DNA of 64,000 bases from Phlebotomus papatasi (Eukaryota; Arthropoda; Insecta; Diptera; Psychodidae), in the NCBI RefSeq assembly GCF_024763615.1, contig NC_077224.1, forward strand, positions 3,348,001 to 3,412,000. Reading direction: 5' to 3'. How positions within the stretch are numbered: position 1 is the first letter of the stretch; each line of letters begins with the position of its first letter. Of this stretch, positions 23,243-35,466 are shown in pieces. Below the pieces are notes generated by a model. The model was given only the letters and a program-made list of their open reading frames with translations, had not been told where the DNA came from and searched no databases. The position numbers and the translations under genes are program-made.

Positions 23243-23418
23243 CAGTAATAGTCCTACATAAGCTTGTGGTAGCGGATATTCTTTACGAGGAATCACAAAA
23301 ATTCAATTCACAATTGAATTTTCAAGTATTTCGAGTTACAAACACCCTGAATTGCAAGCACTCCGAAATCCTCCGTAAAGAATCTCAGCTACCATAAGCT
23401 TATCTGGGATTATCACTG
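23243..23418. mobile_element. Family E-related MITE, 176 bp
   Basis: The left end CAGTAATAGTCC, ACATAAGCTTGTGGTAGC, ATTCTTTACG is mirrored on the right by CGTAAAGAATCTCAGCTACC, ATAAGCTTATC, GGGATTATCACTG. The ends also align with the right end of the 1.83-kb family E element (GATAATCC...GCTTATGTAGGTGAGATTC), which suggests this is its short non-autonomous relative. Confidence 0.7.
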
Positions 23419-24433
23419 CTCATTTTCTATTTTAATTTTAAATAGTTTGATCACAAAAGGCCAGCAAAAGAAAAAAAGTTCATTAGAATCTTAGTAGTAT
23501 ATTTATATATATTATATTATATATATATTATATATTATATATTATATTAGTATATTTTACTGACCAATATTAATTTATTTATATTATTAACATTATTTTT
23601 TTACTAATTAGTTTTAATTTTGTGTTGCTTATTTGTTTTTGATCCAAATTTTCTTTTGAGATCCTAATCTTTTAAATTAAAAATTTAACTTAAATTAAAT
23701 TTATACATTTTCGTTAGAAGGGTAATTTTTATGATCGTTTAACATTTACATTTTTTAAAGATGTAGGATCTTTAGAAAGTTCCAATACATTTAGGAAAAG
23801 TGTCTTTACTATGTTGTGTTCAAAATATATAGCATTCTATACGTTTCTTCTTCTATAATTTAAGTTCATAATTTTTCTTTTTGTTTGTGTCGTAATATTA
23901 TTCATTTTGAAATTAGTTATGGATCAAATTATTGTTCAAGTGCAAAACCAATAACCAATAACCTTAACAACGAAAAGATATTTGCGATACTATCAATTTC
24001 AAAACGACATTTTCCTACTACTAACAATTTCATGTTCGATTTTATGAATTCAGAAATTTTCCTAAGAAAAATAAATAAAACTTAATCCAAAAGATAAAGA
24101 TGTAAAGGAGTTGTAGGAGTTTACGAGTTATCTAGGGTTTATTTTTAGTATTTTAACTTAATTTAGAATTGTTTCTGGTATTATAAGCAAATAGACAAGA
24201 CGACTTTCCATAGGACAAAAGGCTCAAAGTAATGATAAGAATTTTATTGTAAATAATCATTTTGACGTCAAATGATTAAATGGTTAATATACGAATTTTG
24301 TAATAAAATTCCCATGTTTTTAGATAAATGTTTTTTTTTGTTTCAAAAATGTTACGTTGGTACGGTTGGTACACAAAAAGACTGATTATAATTTCGAAAA
24401 CATCTTAATAATATCATGTAATGTTATTCGTTC
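23419..24433. other. AT-rich stretch with TA microsatellite
   Basis: No gene. A TA/TATAT-rich run occupies about 23498-23557, followed by degenerate ACTGACCAAT-like sequence near 23565 and featureless AT-rich DNA. Confidence 0.6.
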
Positions 24434-24556
24434 AATAAATAAAAGAAAAGTTGACTCTATCGGAGTCAATTTGAGTCTAAGTTGATTCTATCGGAGTCCG
24501 TAGAGTAAGAAAATAGTTGTTAACTCTATCGGGAGTTGACTCTATCGAGGTCCCAC
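24434..24556 (+). repeat. Irregular repeats of CTATCGGAGT
   Basis: TTGACTCTATCGGAGTCAAT, TTGATTCTATCGGAGTCC, TTAACTCTATCGGGAGTTG and ACTCTATCGAGGTCC occur in close succession, each a short imperfect palindrome around GACTC/GAGTC. Function unknown. Confidence 0.65.
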
Positions 24557-25122
24557 TGTACTCAGGGGCATGATATTTCCTGTGTTTCCCATATGTTTCT
24601 AGCGAGCCGGAAAAATGTTTGAGTTTACTAGCTGTTTTCTGTCATTCTAGAATGAATTAGTAAAAAATACTAATATAAAATAAAAGCCAATTTAATAACG
24701 AAGACGCAACCGAAAACCCTAAATTGGTATTCTACGTAGTTTTGGAGATACCTCGTGAAAAGTGTACGAAAACAGGGAAAAAATTACACTAAAACTGGTT
24801 GCATTTTTCAGAGCTAACTTCACCCCCCTGTACAACGTAGCAAAAAAAAACAATAAAATATGTGAAGAATTATTGAGAAAACAGTGTCTAAGGTGATACT
24901 ATTAGTACAAAATTGTGAAGTGCATTTGACTTCTTCATTGAGAATACGTACGTCGATTTCGTGCATACCCGGTAGAAAAAGACGGCAAGTGCACTGTCTT
25001 TGGCGCGTCATTTTTTCATACGGAAAGGGACCATCCTTATTTCGAGTTGCTTTTATTGCTTCATGTTTAGAGTAAATTTTAAACCCGTAAAATAACTAAT
25101 GTATTACTAACTCAATTTTGAG
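24557..25122. other. Non-coding stretch
   Basis: Two short open frames on opposite strands (24820-25075) overlap each other and show no domain. I see nothing else here. Confidence 0.4.
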
Positions 25123-25148
25123 TAATGGTAATGGTAATGGTAATGGTT
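25123..25148 (+). repeat. Hexamer microsatellite
   Basis: About four copies of GGTAAT in tandem. Confidence 0.9.
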
Positions 25149-25254
25149 TTTTAACCATTTCTTGTAGAACAAAACCAAGTAATTTTTGAGTCAGAGTTTG
25201 CCCATTGGGAAGATTGCAAAGAATTTGCTCAGGGGACCAAAAAAGTTACAAAAA

Positions 25255-25785
25255 ATGGATAGCCTAACCGCTTGCCGATTTTTCAAAAATTTGAAAATTT
25301 TGCTGTAAAAACCGTAATTCTAAATATTTCTGAATGAAATTAACAAAGAATACTTAAAATGCTTCCACTAATCGATTTTCATAACGGGATTTATAAAGTC
25401 TCGACAAAAAATTTTTGAACCAAAAAATCGAAAGGTTAACCGCTTGCCGATTATTTAAAAATTCAAAAATCTGCTCTAAAAATCGTAATTCTCAATGTTT
25501 CTGAATGAAATCAACACGAAATACTTAAAATAGTTCCACTAATCGATTTTCATTACAAGATTTAAAAAATTCAGACGAAAAAATTTGGATCAAAAGAATT
25601 AAAAGGTTTGCCGCTGTTTGAAAAAATCGAAAATCTGCTCTTAAAACCGTAATTCTCAATATTTCTGGATGACATCAACAATAAATACTTAAAATGGTTC
25701 GACTGATCGATTTTCATTATGGGATTTACAAAATTTCGTCAAGAAATTTTTGGACCAAAAAATCGATATGCTAAAGGTTTTGGGA
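25255..25785 (+). repeat. Three diverged ~172-bp tandem copies
   Basis: CCGCTTGCCGAT recurs at about 25268 and 25440, with a degenerate form at 25606. Each is followed in order by a TCTGCT..AAA..CGTAATTCT block, a TTTCTGAATGAAAT block and CTAATCGATTTTCAT. The third copy is the most diverged. Non-coding. Confidence 0.75.
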
Positions 25786-27399
25786 ATATTCGAGATTGAT
25801 TGATAGAAAATCGATTTTTCGATTAATCAAACCTTCAATTAAATCGGATGAAATTGGGATGATTAAGACCCCTTACCGTTTGATGTTCTGTTAATAATTT
25901 TGTATTACCATAAACGCATCCTTAAATTAAACCGTTGTGTAAAGTTGGATCATTGACTTTGTCGAAACTACTTATGAACAACTTAAAGGTGCATTTGAGG
26001 AAGTGTATCGTTTTTGGTAAACTGGCAATTAGTGCTTAAAGATTGTAAATGAAGAGATGACTTAATGAGAATGACTTGAACTTCTCATTACAGCAATATC
26101 GTTTACTTTTGGCTCCTTTTGTGCATAGAAAATTTTCCTTCAAATTGAAATTTGCAGTCTGAACTTCATCATAGATGAGTCAGTTTTATGCTAAGTTTAA
26201 AACTTCTTCCCATGTCCATTAAGTGCTCAATTAGAAATGGACTTGTTGGATTTTTATCAGTTTGCTTTTTTCGGAAGGTGAGGCGGTTGGGGGGAGGGTG
26301 GTAGGAGGATGGGGTGAAATGAATAATTTCTCGAATATGCATTTGCTGGGATAAGTTTGAAGTGTGGTGCTGAAGGGGCTGAGGGGGAGTAAAATGAAAG
26401 GAATATTGAGTGAAAATTTGCAATGAATACCAGCAGAAGTGAGTACCGGTCTGATTCCATTTGGCAAATGAAACGAATATGCCAGCCGGATGGGAAGGAG
26501 CGGGCTGGAAGTGAAAGCTCCCGAAGGAGGTGAGCAGTGGAGACGCCGGGTTGGGAGCGCCTGCGGAGTGAAATGGTAAATTAAGAAGCGCCATCGACGC
26601 CAGGACGTGGGATGAGGGAGTTGAGTTTGCTCAGTATATTTGCCAATATGTGTATTTGTGTTGGTCTTAGGCTCGGAAAAATAGGTAACAACACGGAGCA
26701 GCTTGAGCTCAAGCAGTGCTGAGCTTTTCTGGAGAAAGGAGAACGAGGCATCGGCTTGGATGTATGTGGTGGAAGTCAGGACAACGGCCAGACTGAAATA
26801 TCGATTCCCAAAGTGTATGAGCACAAGAGCAAGCACAGGCTTCTCTTCTTCTTTTTTTTTCGGGGGGCTGTGAGTGGGCTTTTCTAAAAGAGGGAGGAGG
26901 ATGGGGCAAAGAATAGGGTAGCTCTGGGTGCTTGAAGCATGGTAAAGAGGATCACACGTCTGATAGTCGGAATATTGCCTCGTGCAGAGGGTGAATTTCC
27001 TCCCCACAAAAGCCCCCATCCCATTTCAAATACAAAATCACGCTGCAAAAGAAATTGGAAGCAAAATCTCGTAATGAAGCGCACACAGGAAATTTTGCAC
27101 AACTGATACGTGCCGCTTTTTCCATCCACAAATTTCTGCCCTTATCCCACCACCCAGGAATGTATCCATTTTCACCCAAAAGCAGAAAACTTGGGAAAGT
27201 CTCCGGAGTTTTTGGCGGGAGTATTATTCCGGAAATTGCGTGAGGGCAATCAACAAAGAAATTCCAGAGCAATTTTTCATGGCTTTTGCATGATACTCCC
27301 AGACAAAGAAGTCGATCGAGCAGAAAAGAATGAATATAATGCACTGCAGAACGTTGAAAAAAAATCTTTGAGCTTTAATTAGATTACTAGTGAGATTAG
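25786..27399. other. Unique GC-richer island
   Basis: The 26200-27380 region is GC-richer and free of recognised repeats. Overlapping open frames occur on both strands (the longest on the minus strand, 26231-27019, is Pro/Ser/Thr-rich). None has a recognisable domain, so I do not call a gene. Confidence 0.35.
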
Positions 27400-28330
27400 A
27401 TTAAATTAAATAGCTAACTCAGGGTACGAGTTTTCACTGAAATTTTTATGTTGAAAATTTCAAAAGAAGACACACATGGTCATGATTCATATTTTCTTTT
27501 TAGTGACAGATACAAAATTTAGTACAAAGCTTTGAAAACTTGATGTTATGTACTAAATATAGAACTAAAAGTCAAAATTGTTCATTATAGATCATTAACA
27601 ATTTATAGCAAAAAATGCTGTGGCAACAATTTTTGGTGGCCTTTAGTATATTAATTTAGTACACAAATATTGATATTTATGCACTAAATACACAACTAAA
27701 ATGTATAAATTGTTCTTTATAAGTCTTTAATAATCTACAGCGAGGACTGCTGCAGCAATAGTTCTTGTCAGTCTTTAGTACATTAATTTAGTACATAAAT
27801 ATTAATATTTATGTACTAAATTCAGAACTGAATGTAAAAAAATCGTTATAGATCATTATTGACTTATAGCAGAAAATGCTGTAGCATCAATTTTTGGTGG
27901 CCTATAGTATATTAATTTAGTACACAAATATTGATATTTATGTACTAAATACACAACTAAAATGTATAAATTGTTCTTTATAAACCTTTAATAATCTGTA
28001 ACGAAGAATGTTGCAATAATAGCTCCTGACAGTCTTTAGTACATTAATTTAGTACATAAATATTAATATTTATGTACTAAATACAGAACTAAATGTCAAA
28101 ATTGTTCGTTATAGATCATTAACTATTTATAGCAGATAATGATGCAGCATCAATTCTTAGTGGTATTTAGTATATTAATTTAGTACACAAATATTGATAT
28201 TTATGTACTAAAAACCCAACTAAAATGTATAAATTGTTCCTTATAAGTCTTTAATAATCTGTAGCGAAGAATTTTGCAATAATAGCTCTTGACAGACCTT
28301 AGTATATTAATTTAGTACATAAACACAGGG
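27400..28330. repeat. Palindrome-centred tandem array, ~262-bp dimer
   Basis: Units of about 130 bp alternate between two types. One type contains TTAGTACACAAATATTGATA (starting near 27656, 27917, 28180; spacing 261-263). The other contains perfect palindromes made of TTTAGTACATAAATATT and its complement. Spacer motifs GCTGTAGCA and TTTTTGGTGGCC recur. The array decays at both ends and has no coding frame. Confidence 0.8.
27785..27822. repeat. 38-bp perfect palindrome
   Basis: AATTTAGTACATAAATATT is followed directly by its exact reverse complement, with no spacer. A 36-bp version is at 28047-28082. Such spacer-less palindromes can extrude cruciforms. Confidence 0.9.
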
Positions 28331-28406
28331 GGTCACGGGATTATGCATGTTGGAATTATACATAAATGGGATTACGCAAATATATCTATGTATCTTTGCC
28401 TACAAC

Positions 28407-28654
28407 TACTCTGAAAAAAATGTCTTGTTAAACGAACAAATGGATTTAGTTGAAATTTTGTCAACAGGATGTTATTTACCAATTTGACAAAACTTTTTCT
28501 TGTAATTTCTATGGAAAGACACCCTTTTGACAAACTTTTAACAAGATCCAGTTGGCCGACGATGTGACAATACTTTACCATATTCTGTATGGAAGAACAT
28601 TTGTTTTACAAACTCGTCTTGTTAATTTGACAAAACATTTTTTTTTTCAGAGTA
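28407..28654. mobile_element. MITE with CTCTGAAAAAAATG ends, 248 bp
   Basis: The left end TACTCTGAAAAAAATGTCTT and right end ACATTTTTTTTTTCAGAGTA are inverse. The body repeats TTGACAAA/TTTGTCAA blocks with CTTGTTAA. It sits within the TTTAGTAC-rich domain. Confidence 0.7.
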
Positions 28655-29773
28655 AATCCTACAGGAAAATGCTACATCAATAATTCTTGGGTGTCTTTAG
28701 TTCAATAATTTAGCACATAAATAATATTTACTTGCTAAATTTAGAACACTTGCATTCAATTTATCAAAAATGGTTATAATTTAATATAGTCTAAAACTTT
28801 TACAATTCTATAATATTTTAGTACTCAAATCCTGCTCAATATCTTTATTTGAGGACTTATATTTTATCAAAAAGATTGTCTTAGTATGATAAAAATTATA
28901 ATATTGGAACCATAAGAAAAGTATTATATTAAGCATTACTATTTTTCACTATATGCAAAAAGTAGAAATTTTAATTATAATTTATTTTATTGTTGATTCT
29001 GTCGAAAACATTTTTAGTAGATATTCGTACAACTTTTCAATTAACATAATTAGTCTGTCCAACATTTCGTACTGACTTTTAATGTTATGATTACTATATC
29101 TTTTAATGAATTAACTAGTTCTTAGATAGGTGTGCTAAAATAAATGAAGTTATCAAAAGGATTAAGGATTAAAAGATAAAGTTTTTTTTAATTAAAATTA
29201 AAATTTAAAAACCTTGGTCCTAGATATACTTTTCTGGCCAAAATATTTTATGTATTCAAATATTTTATTTTATATTTGTAATGCTCCATTTAAGTTTGTA
29301 CTAAATTACTATCAGGTGAACTAATTTTCTTAAGTATTAAAAAAATCGAAAGAAACTAAAAAAGAATTATAAAGCTATTGCCGGCTATTGTTTTTATATC
29401 TGTTCATTAATAGGTTGTACTACAAAAAAATAGGGATGTACGGAACCGTTTAGCACAGATTTGTGCTAAATTTTCTGTATGGCTTCATTTTATACAGTCA
29501 TTAAATTTCATTAGTAAATTTATTGTCTGTACTAAATTTAAAAAATGCTTGAAATTTTGTCAGAATCTTACTAAATTGTATGAGATAGAATAGCCTAATT
29601 TAGAACATGTTCTAAATGGCAATTTTCATTAAAAATCATCAATATGAATGGACTTTCGGTTAATCTGGAGCACGAAGAATCAAATAATACCTGTCTGATC
29701 CCATTTGGCACATGAAACGATGATGACATAAACAATTTATAAATAAAAATTTAGTACTGCGCTTATTAAAAAA
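28655..29773. other. AT-rich TTTAGTAC-motif domain
   Basis: No gene. Scattered TTTAGTAC, TTTAGCAC and their complements suggest decayed copies of the 27.4-28.3 kb array. A clear example is TTTAGCACA-GATT-TGTGCTAAA at 29449-29470. Confidence 0.5.
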
Positions 29774-30007
29774 AGGGTAAGGTGGTACAAGTTGGACAAT
29801 GGCATAATTTGGACAGGGCTTTTTGTCTTGATAAATTTAATATTTCATTTTTTTTTGTATATTTTTAATGCTTTAGTTTTATAATTTGGTTCCTTGTGCT
29901 TAAAAACAAATTTTGTACTGTATTTATCGAGAAAAAAGCCATGTCCAACTTGTACCGGCGAATTGTCCAACTTGTAACACTAATTCCAAATTATATCACT
30001 TTACCCT
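29774..30007. mobile_element. Family C MITE, 234 bp, copy 1
   Basis: The left end AGGGTAAGGTGGTACAAGTT then GGACAATGG is paired with a right end ending AATTATATCACTTTACCCT. Internal blocks include GTCCAACTTGTACCGGCG. A copy in the opposite orientation is at 43340-43575 with nearly the same length. Confidence 0.85.
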
Positions 30008-30389
30008 ACTGTTTTTTTTTTCTTCAAAAATTTCCCAGATTCTGAATTAGGCTATTCTAGTCCATGAATTTCAATAAAATATACTATGGACAGTTTTAAA
30101 GAATTTGAAACAGATTAGTACATAGACAATATACAAATAAAAATTTAGTACTGTGCTTAGTAAGAAAAAGTTTTGTTTTATTTCGGAAGGTTCTGAATTA
30201 AGCTATTCTACTCAATGAATTTCAAAATATATACAATAGACAGTTTTGAAAAATTTGAAACAAATTTAGTACATATTAAAATATATTGAAATTATTTAGC
30301 AATAAATCGAAAATCGAATTGGAAAAAAATGATTTTTTTAATAAATTTTATTAGTGGAGTTTTCCATTTTTTATAAATTTATAAATGGA

Positions 30390-30525
30390 GTTTTCCACCG
30401 TTTTCACTTCTGAGGTTGGTCATTAACGCTAAGACGGCGGTGGCCGCTAATAATTACAATATACTTGTGATGTTCCCTATTAGCATTGCTGATGAATAAA
30501 TATCTATCTATCTATCTATCTATAT
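30390..30525 (+). mobile_element. Non-LTR retroelement or SINE 3' tail, copy 2
   Basis: CCACCG...AACGCTAAGACGGCGGTGG is followed by GATGAATAAATATCTATCTA and a TCTA microsatellite to 30525. The same 3' block is at 4580-4705. The outer hexamers can pair in both copies even though their sequence differs. Confidence 0.6.
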
Positions 30526-32002
30526 CGTTTTGGTGTGTATAAAATTTTCATATCAATGTTTGCATTTTTTAGATTGTCAGAAATTTAGTACAGCCAGTAA
30601 TTTACTGATGACATTTTGATAAATGCTAAATGGTTTAGTACATCTTATTTTTTGTAATCATGTAATCTTTCAGAATATTTTCAATACAGTATAAATTATG
30701 CAACAAAAAGGTCAATTTTATTATAATTTGTTTTAGTACAGGCTTGTTCTAAATATCTGACACCTTCTGAGATTTTCAAGTAGGCTTTTTTCTTTAGAAT
30801 ATGTTTCACAAAATTTCAACTCTGTATTTATTCCATTTTACACCTATTTAATTTAGAGGATTCATGCAAGATAGTAGTACCTTTCAATGTGATTGCTCCA
30901 TTACATCTTGAAAACTTTGCAACTTTGAGAACTTTCTTTCAATACAGAAGTTCAGAAGACAAAAAAAATCCCCACGAACATGCATTGCGAGCATATCGTC
31001 TCAACTTTCAGATCGTGTTACACTAAATAGATAGATCACAAGAGATCAAACGTGATAATTTCCAAATCTCACACTGAACCACGTTGCCTTGATGTCGATA
31101 TGATGGTGAAAGAGTTAAGCTCTGGGTGCAGAAGACAAGGGAGAGTACCATCAAGTGTCTCAAGCCAATTTTAGTGTTTTTGTTCGGGGAATTATGCTCA
31201 CGGAGTCATCGAGAGCAGGAGGGAATAAAGTGTGTGTATCAGGGAGAGAATACGTGAAGATGATGCTGAAAGACGAGGAATAACGTGGTGGAAGAACAGC
31301 AAAACTAATTTAGGGCTCAGGTATAGTTTTACAATAGAAAAGTTTGATGCACTCTTGAGAAGAAGTGAATCTCATGGGTGATGATGATCTTCCGTATCTT
31401 CCTATCGTCCTCCTCCTTTGCCAATCTCCTATATGCCCAACACTTTTGCCTTAGTACTTTAGCAATCGTGCGTTTACGTTCTAAACGTGAAATATCGATC
31501 TCAGTGCATTTTTTAATACCTTTTTCTTCATCGTATTCGCGATACAAATAAATTCCCCTTTCGCGCCCTTTTTCACTGAACCCATGCACCCAATGCAAGA
31601 AATTGGAGTTTCACCAATGTGATCTCTCTTCCCGGTTTTCTTGCCTTGTTGCCCCACGTTTTGCTGATCGTTGATCTTGAGCGATTTGTGTGTGATCTTG
31701 TTAATATTGCACGATATTGGAATCTCGATGATGCGCAATTTCTCTTCTTTCTTCCTCTTCCACCACCTTCCTGGGAAACGGTAAAACAATCTCAACATTT
31801 TTACCATTAACCCAGGTTCTGGATGAGAATTCAAGAAGTTAAATTTTGGGAGGATGGATTTCCAATTAATAAAAGATTTTTAAGGGTTTTTTCCTTGGCT
31901 TCCATTACGGCGTTGTCACACTTGCACATTAAAATTTTAATGGGATTCACATTAATTGTCGCTTGTGAGCGTCCAAATATGTTATTTGTGTCTTTGAGTC
32001 AC
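30526..32002. other. Mostly unique stretch, no gene recognised
   Basis: 30526-30800 retains TTTAGTAC motifs. 30820-31990 is more unique, with open frames on both strands at 31329-31834 that overlap and show no domain. No gene is supported. Confidence 0.4.
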
Positions 32003-32433
32003 TTAGGGTAAGTGTGCCAAATTTCGGCCAGCTTGCAATTTCGGCCACCTTTTTTGTTCCTCGAATTTCCATGAACTTTTAGATTTTACGTACTCTAGAG
32101 ATTATACAATGCAAAAGAATAACAAAAAATGTAGCTTCGACAAACGAGATGACGTGAAAAAGATATTGGAAGAATTCCTGAAGAGCAAGGAACTATGAGA
32201 ATGAAGGTGGCCGAAATAGGGCACCAAAGCTATGTCTATATTTTTATTCATTTTAAAATGTATTAAGAATGATTTCAGAGTAAATAAAGCCGATAAACTG
32301 TCTACAAGGTGCTAAGCAACACTCCTTAAGTAGAAGGAATAAAAAAATCAATTTGTATTTAAAATATTACATTTCAAACTTGAGACTTTGACGCTTGCAT
32401 GCAACTATGCCGAAATTTGGCACACTTACCCTA
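32003..32433. mobile_element. Family B MITE, 431 bp, intact
   Basis: TTAGGGTAAGTGTGCCAAAT then TTCGGCC begins it, and ATGCCGAAATTTGGCACACT then TACCCTAA ends it. GAAGGTGGCCGAAATAGGGC lies in the body. This copy has a single TTAA at 32359-32362, the position at which the copy at 34624-37656 received the family F insertion. Confidence 0.9.
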
Positions 32434-33405
32434 ATATTTGGGGTTTTTCTATTTATTGATAAAGAAGTGGACTTGGTCTGCAAAAATAAGTTTAAATTTA
32501 CCTACTAAAGCATAAATATTTTTCACATTAAAAAATTAAAGTGAAAATCGCATTAATTTTTCGCATTAATGCTATAAATCAATTTATATCAAATTTTGCG
32601 GGCCAAGTCTACCTTTTTATTAACAAATAGATCAAATTTTGAATATAAAATGATTCAAACACACAAATTACACATTTGGACTCTTACCAGCGACAATTAA
32701 TGTGAATCATATTAAAATTTTAATGTGCAAGTGTGATAACACAGTTAGAATTTGTTGGGGTATCATCTGTCTTTAATTTTAAAAATCTCAAAAATTTTGG
32801 GCGCAAAATTTTGTTGACAATTTTCACATTTAATTATGAAGCTAATTTGCTCAAATTCGCTGTAGTTCTTCCTATTTTATCGTGATTCTTTATAATTGAG
32901 CGCTTTTTGTGGAATGTACAAAGACTTTGACGCCCAAATCTATCGATAAACCGGATGACATTTTGCCTCAAATGCCCATTTGAGAGAGAGTCTACTGTAA
33001 TTTGATTTAATGCGTGCATACGAAAAATTTTGACCAACGCTTCTTTTCTTCAGTGTCGTTTGAAGAGAATTTAATGAGCTTTCTTTTGGTGAAAATCTTG
33101 TTAAAAAATATTGAGTTTTGGCTGAGTAATTGCAAAAAGATGGAGACCAAGTGAAGATTAAAAGTTGACAATTATCTCAAGAAACCAAAAGCCACCTATG
33201 CTGACGATTTAGTACACACAAACAGGTGCTAAATATTTTGAGAAATTTTCAATTATTCTAGAACTTTTTTAAGAATATTGTTGCAATTTCTACCCATTTT
33301 GTTTAGTGTTCTTTGTATTATTGATTTTTAGTACAATTTACATTTAGTACACTTGACGACTAATTGATCAACAGATCATTCCAATAAGGCAACATTATAA
33401 GGATT
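32434..33405. other. AT-rich stretch, no gene recognised
   Basis: Contains a short inverted repeat around ACATTAATTGTCGC (near 31950) and GCGACAATTAATGT (near 32690) that brackets the family B MITE, and TTTAGTAC-type motifs at 33205-33360. No gene. Confidence 0.45.
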
Positions 33406-33640
33406 AAGGTAAAGTGCCCTCGAGTCGACCGGTTCCTCGACTCGACCGGTGGGTCAATTTTTGAATGTTTGATGGCAAATTTACACGAAATTGTTACTGA
33501 TTCATATTATTTATGGAATAATTAACCTATTAATGTTATATCATACGCCAAATATTAGTGTAAATATAAATAAATTGAATAAATAACTCTACCGGTCGAA
33601 TTGGGGAACCGGTCGACTGGACGGCACTTTATCTTACCTT
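33406..33640. mobile_element. Family A MITE, copy 2
   Basis: The left end AAGGTAAAGTGCCCTCGAG then TCGACCGGTTCCTCGACTCG matches the inverse of the right end (ACCGGTCGAATTGGGGAACC, GGTCGACTGG, GGCACTTTAT). It is longer than the copy at 291-416 because of AT-rich interior sequence. Confidence 0.8.
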
Positions 33641-34623
33641 GCAATACAATATTAATATCTCGAAACTATTAATAAAAATAGGAATACTACACTTCTAGTC
33701 TTATAGACTGCCATAAAAGGAATAATACCTTTTAGCACAGGTATGTGCTAAATTAAACTCTTTTCGAAGCATTTACAGAAACGGTTTTTAAGAAAATATT
33801 TCGATTTAAAATATCAATTCTGTATCTTTTATATTTTTTTATTAGTAATTTGTAGTAAGTTCAAGATCTAATTTAAAAAATAAATAACATTACAACATTT
33901 CAATTTATTTATTTCCAAAATATTTAAAAAAAAAAACCTTACACTTTAATTTAATGTTTATATTAATTAAATTGAAGTTTAAGCTTTATTATGGTTAGAA
34001 TTTTATTTATTTAGGTATTATTGGGTATTATTAATTTTTTGAAAAATTAAAAGTAATCCTCTTGAATTTTCAATTTTCAATTCCTAATAACGGTTTTTCA
34101 AGGTCAAACGTTAAAAGGATACTAGTGTCCGTAATTAGAAGTAAGGTGTCCAAAATTACATTCAAATGAATGTCTATAATTTTATTCATTTCTTTTTAAA
34201 ACTTGAAAAGGTTAATTTGATATCCTAGACAGACCTACGAATTAAACCTGAAGACAGCTTAGTGAGAAACTGCTGGGAATATAGTCTATGTAATCATTGT
34301 GTTAATTAAAATTACGTTATGCCATTTTTCAGCTCTAATCGTAGAAGTGTCTAGCACATGAAAGTAAATAAAGATGACAAAGTACTTTACAAGGATCCAA
34401 ACAACATTTCAGAAAAGAAGTAACGAAGAACTTAAATTTTCCTGAAAATATCGCAGATCAAACTTAAGACACTGGTGCTTATATGCACCCTGTCCGATAT
34501 TAGAAGCAATTCCTCTTAAGTATAATGACTCAATCACACTTCTTGTAATTTTTATTATTAATTGATATTGGAAATTTAGATATAAAATGGTAATAAAGTT
34601 TTTTGATTATAAATAATTGTTGT
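33641..34623. other. AT-rich stretch, no gene recognised
   Basis: No gene. TTTAGCACA-GGTA-TGTGCTAAA at 33731-33752 is a near-repeat of the inverted motif at 29449-29470. Confidence 0.5.
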
Positions 34624-35466
34624 TTAGGGTAAGTGGGCCAATTTCCGGCCAGTTTGCAATTTCGGCCATATTTTTTCCTCTAATTTCCATTAATTTTTAG
34701 TTTTTGCATTCTCTTGAGATTGTACAATGCAAAAAAAATAACAAAAAATGTCGCTTCAACGAGCCAGACGGTCTGAAAAAGACATTGAAAGAATTCTAGA
34801 AGGGCAAGGAACTATGAGAATAAAGGTGGCCGAAATAGGCCACCAATGTTATACCTACATTTTTATTTATTTTAAAATGTATTAAGAATGATTTTAGAGA
34901 AAATAAAGATGATAAACTGTCTGCAAGGTTCCAAGCAACATTCCTTATAGAAGATTAACAAAAATATTCAGTTTTTATTAACCCTTTAACGACGAGACAC
35001 TTTTTACGGACCGAAAATCAACAATAAAAATTAAACCGATAAACAACCCAAGAAACCATTTTTTCTTAATATAGTGTTGTAGAATTCCTTAAATAAGGCA
35101 CTATAGAACCAAAAATCTTTTTATTTGCTTATAACGCTCTTGGTCCCATAATTGATATTACTATAAGTAAAGTGGCCCACTGTTAAGGATCTTAAGAGCT
35201 CCTATAGGAATTTCTACAAAAAATTCTCACTTTAAGTCTTTTAAAAGTGCACTAAAAGACTTGTTTAATACTTGGTTCTATAAGGCAGCTATTTTGCTTC
35301 TTGGGAAAATTTGTGAAACGTTTCATATATAACTTTGGAAAGTCCAACAGAGTCTGATTCGGTACACTTTTTACCTCTACGTGCGATAGGGGCAAAAATA
35401 GCCCAAAACTTTAAGTAACTTTTCTGACAATAACAATGAATAATAATTTTAAGTCTAATGAAAAAA

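Noticed and set aside
26231..27019. 262-residue minus-strand protein
   Set aside because: It is Pro/Ser/Thr-rich with no domain, and other phases are also open over the same bases, as expected from pyrimidine-rich composition.
27400..28330. CRISPR-like array
   Set aside because: Repeats are long, palindrome-centred and separated by conserved, not unique, spacers; the context is eukaryotic.
30970..31834. Protein-coding gene around 31.3-31.8 kb
   Set aside because: Opposite-strand frames overlap and the translations (Lys/Glu-rich or hydrophobic) have no domain or start context.
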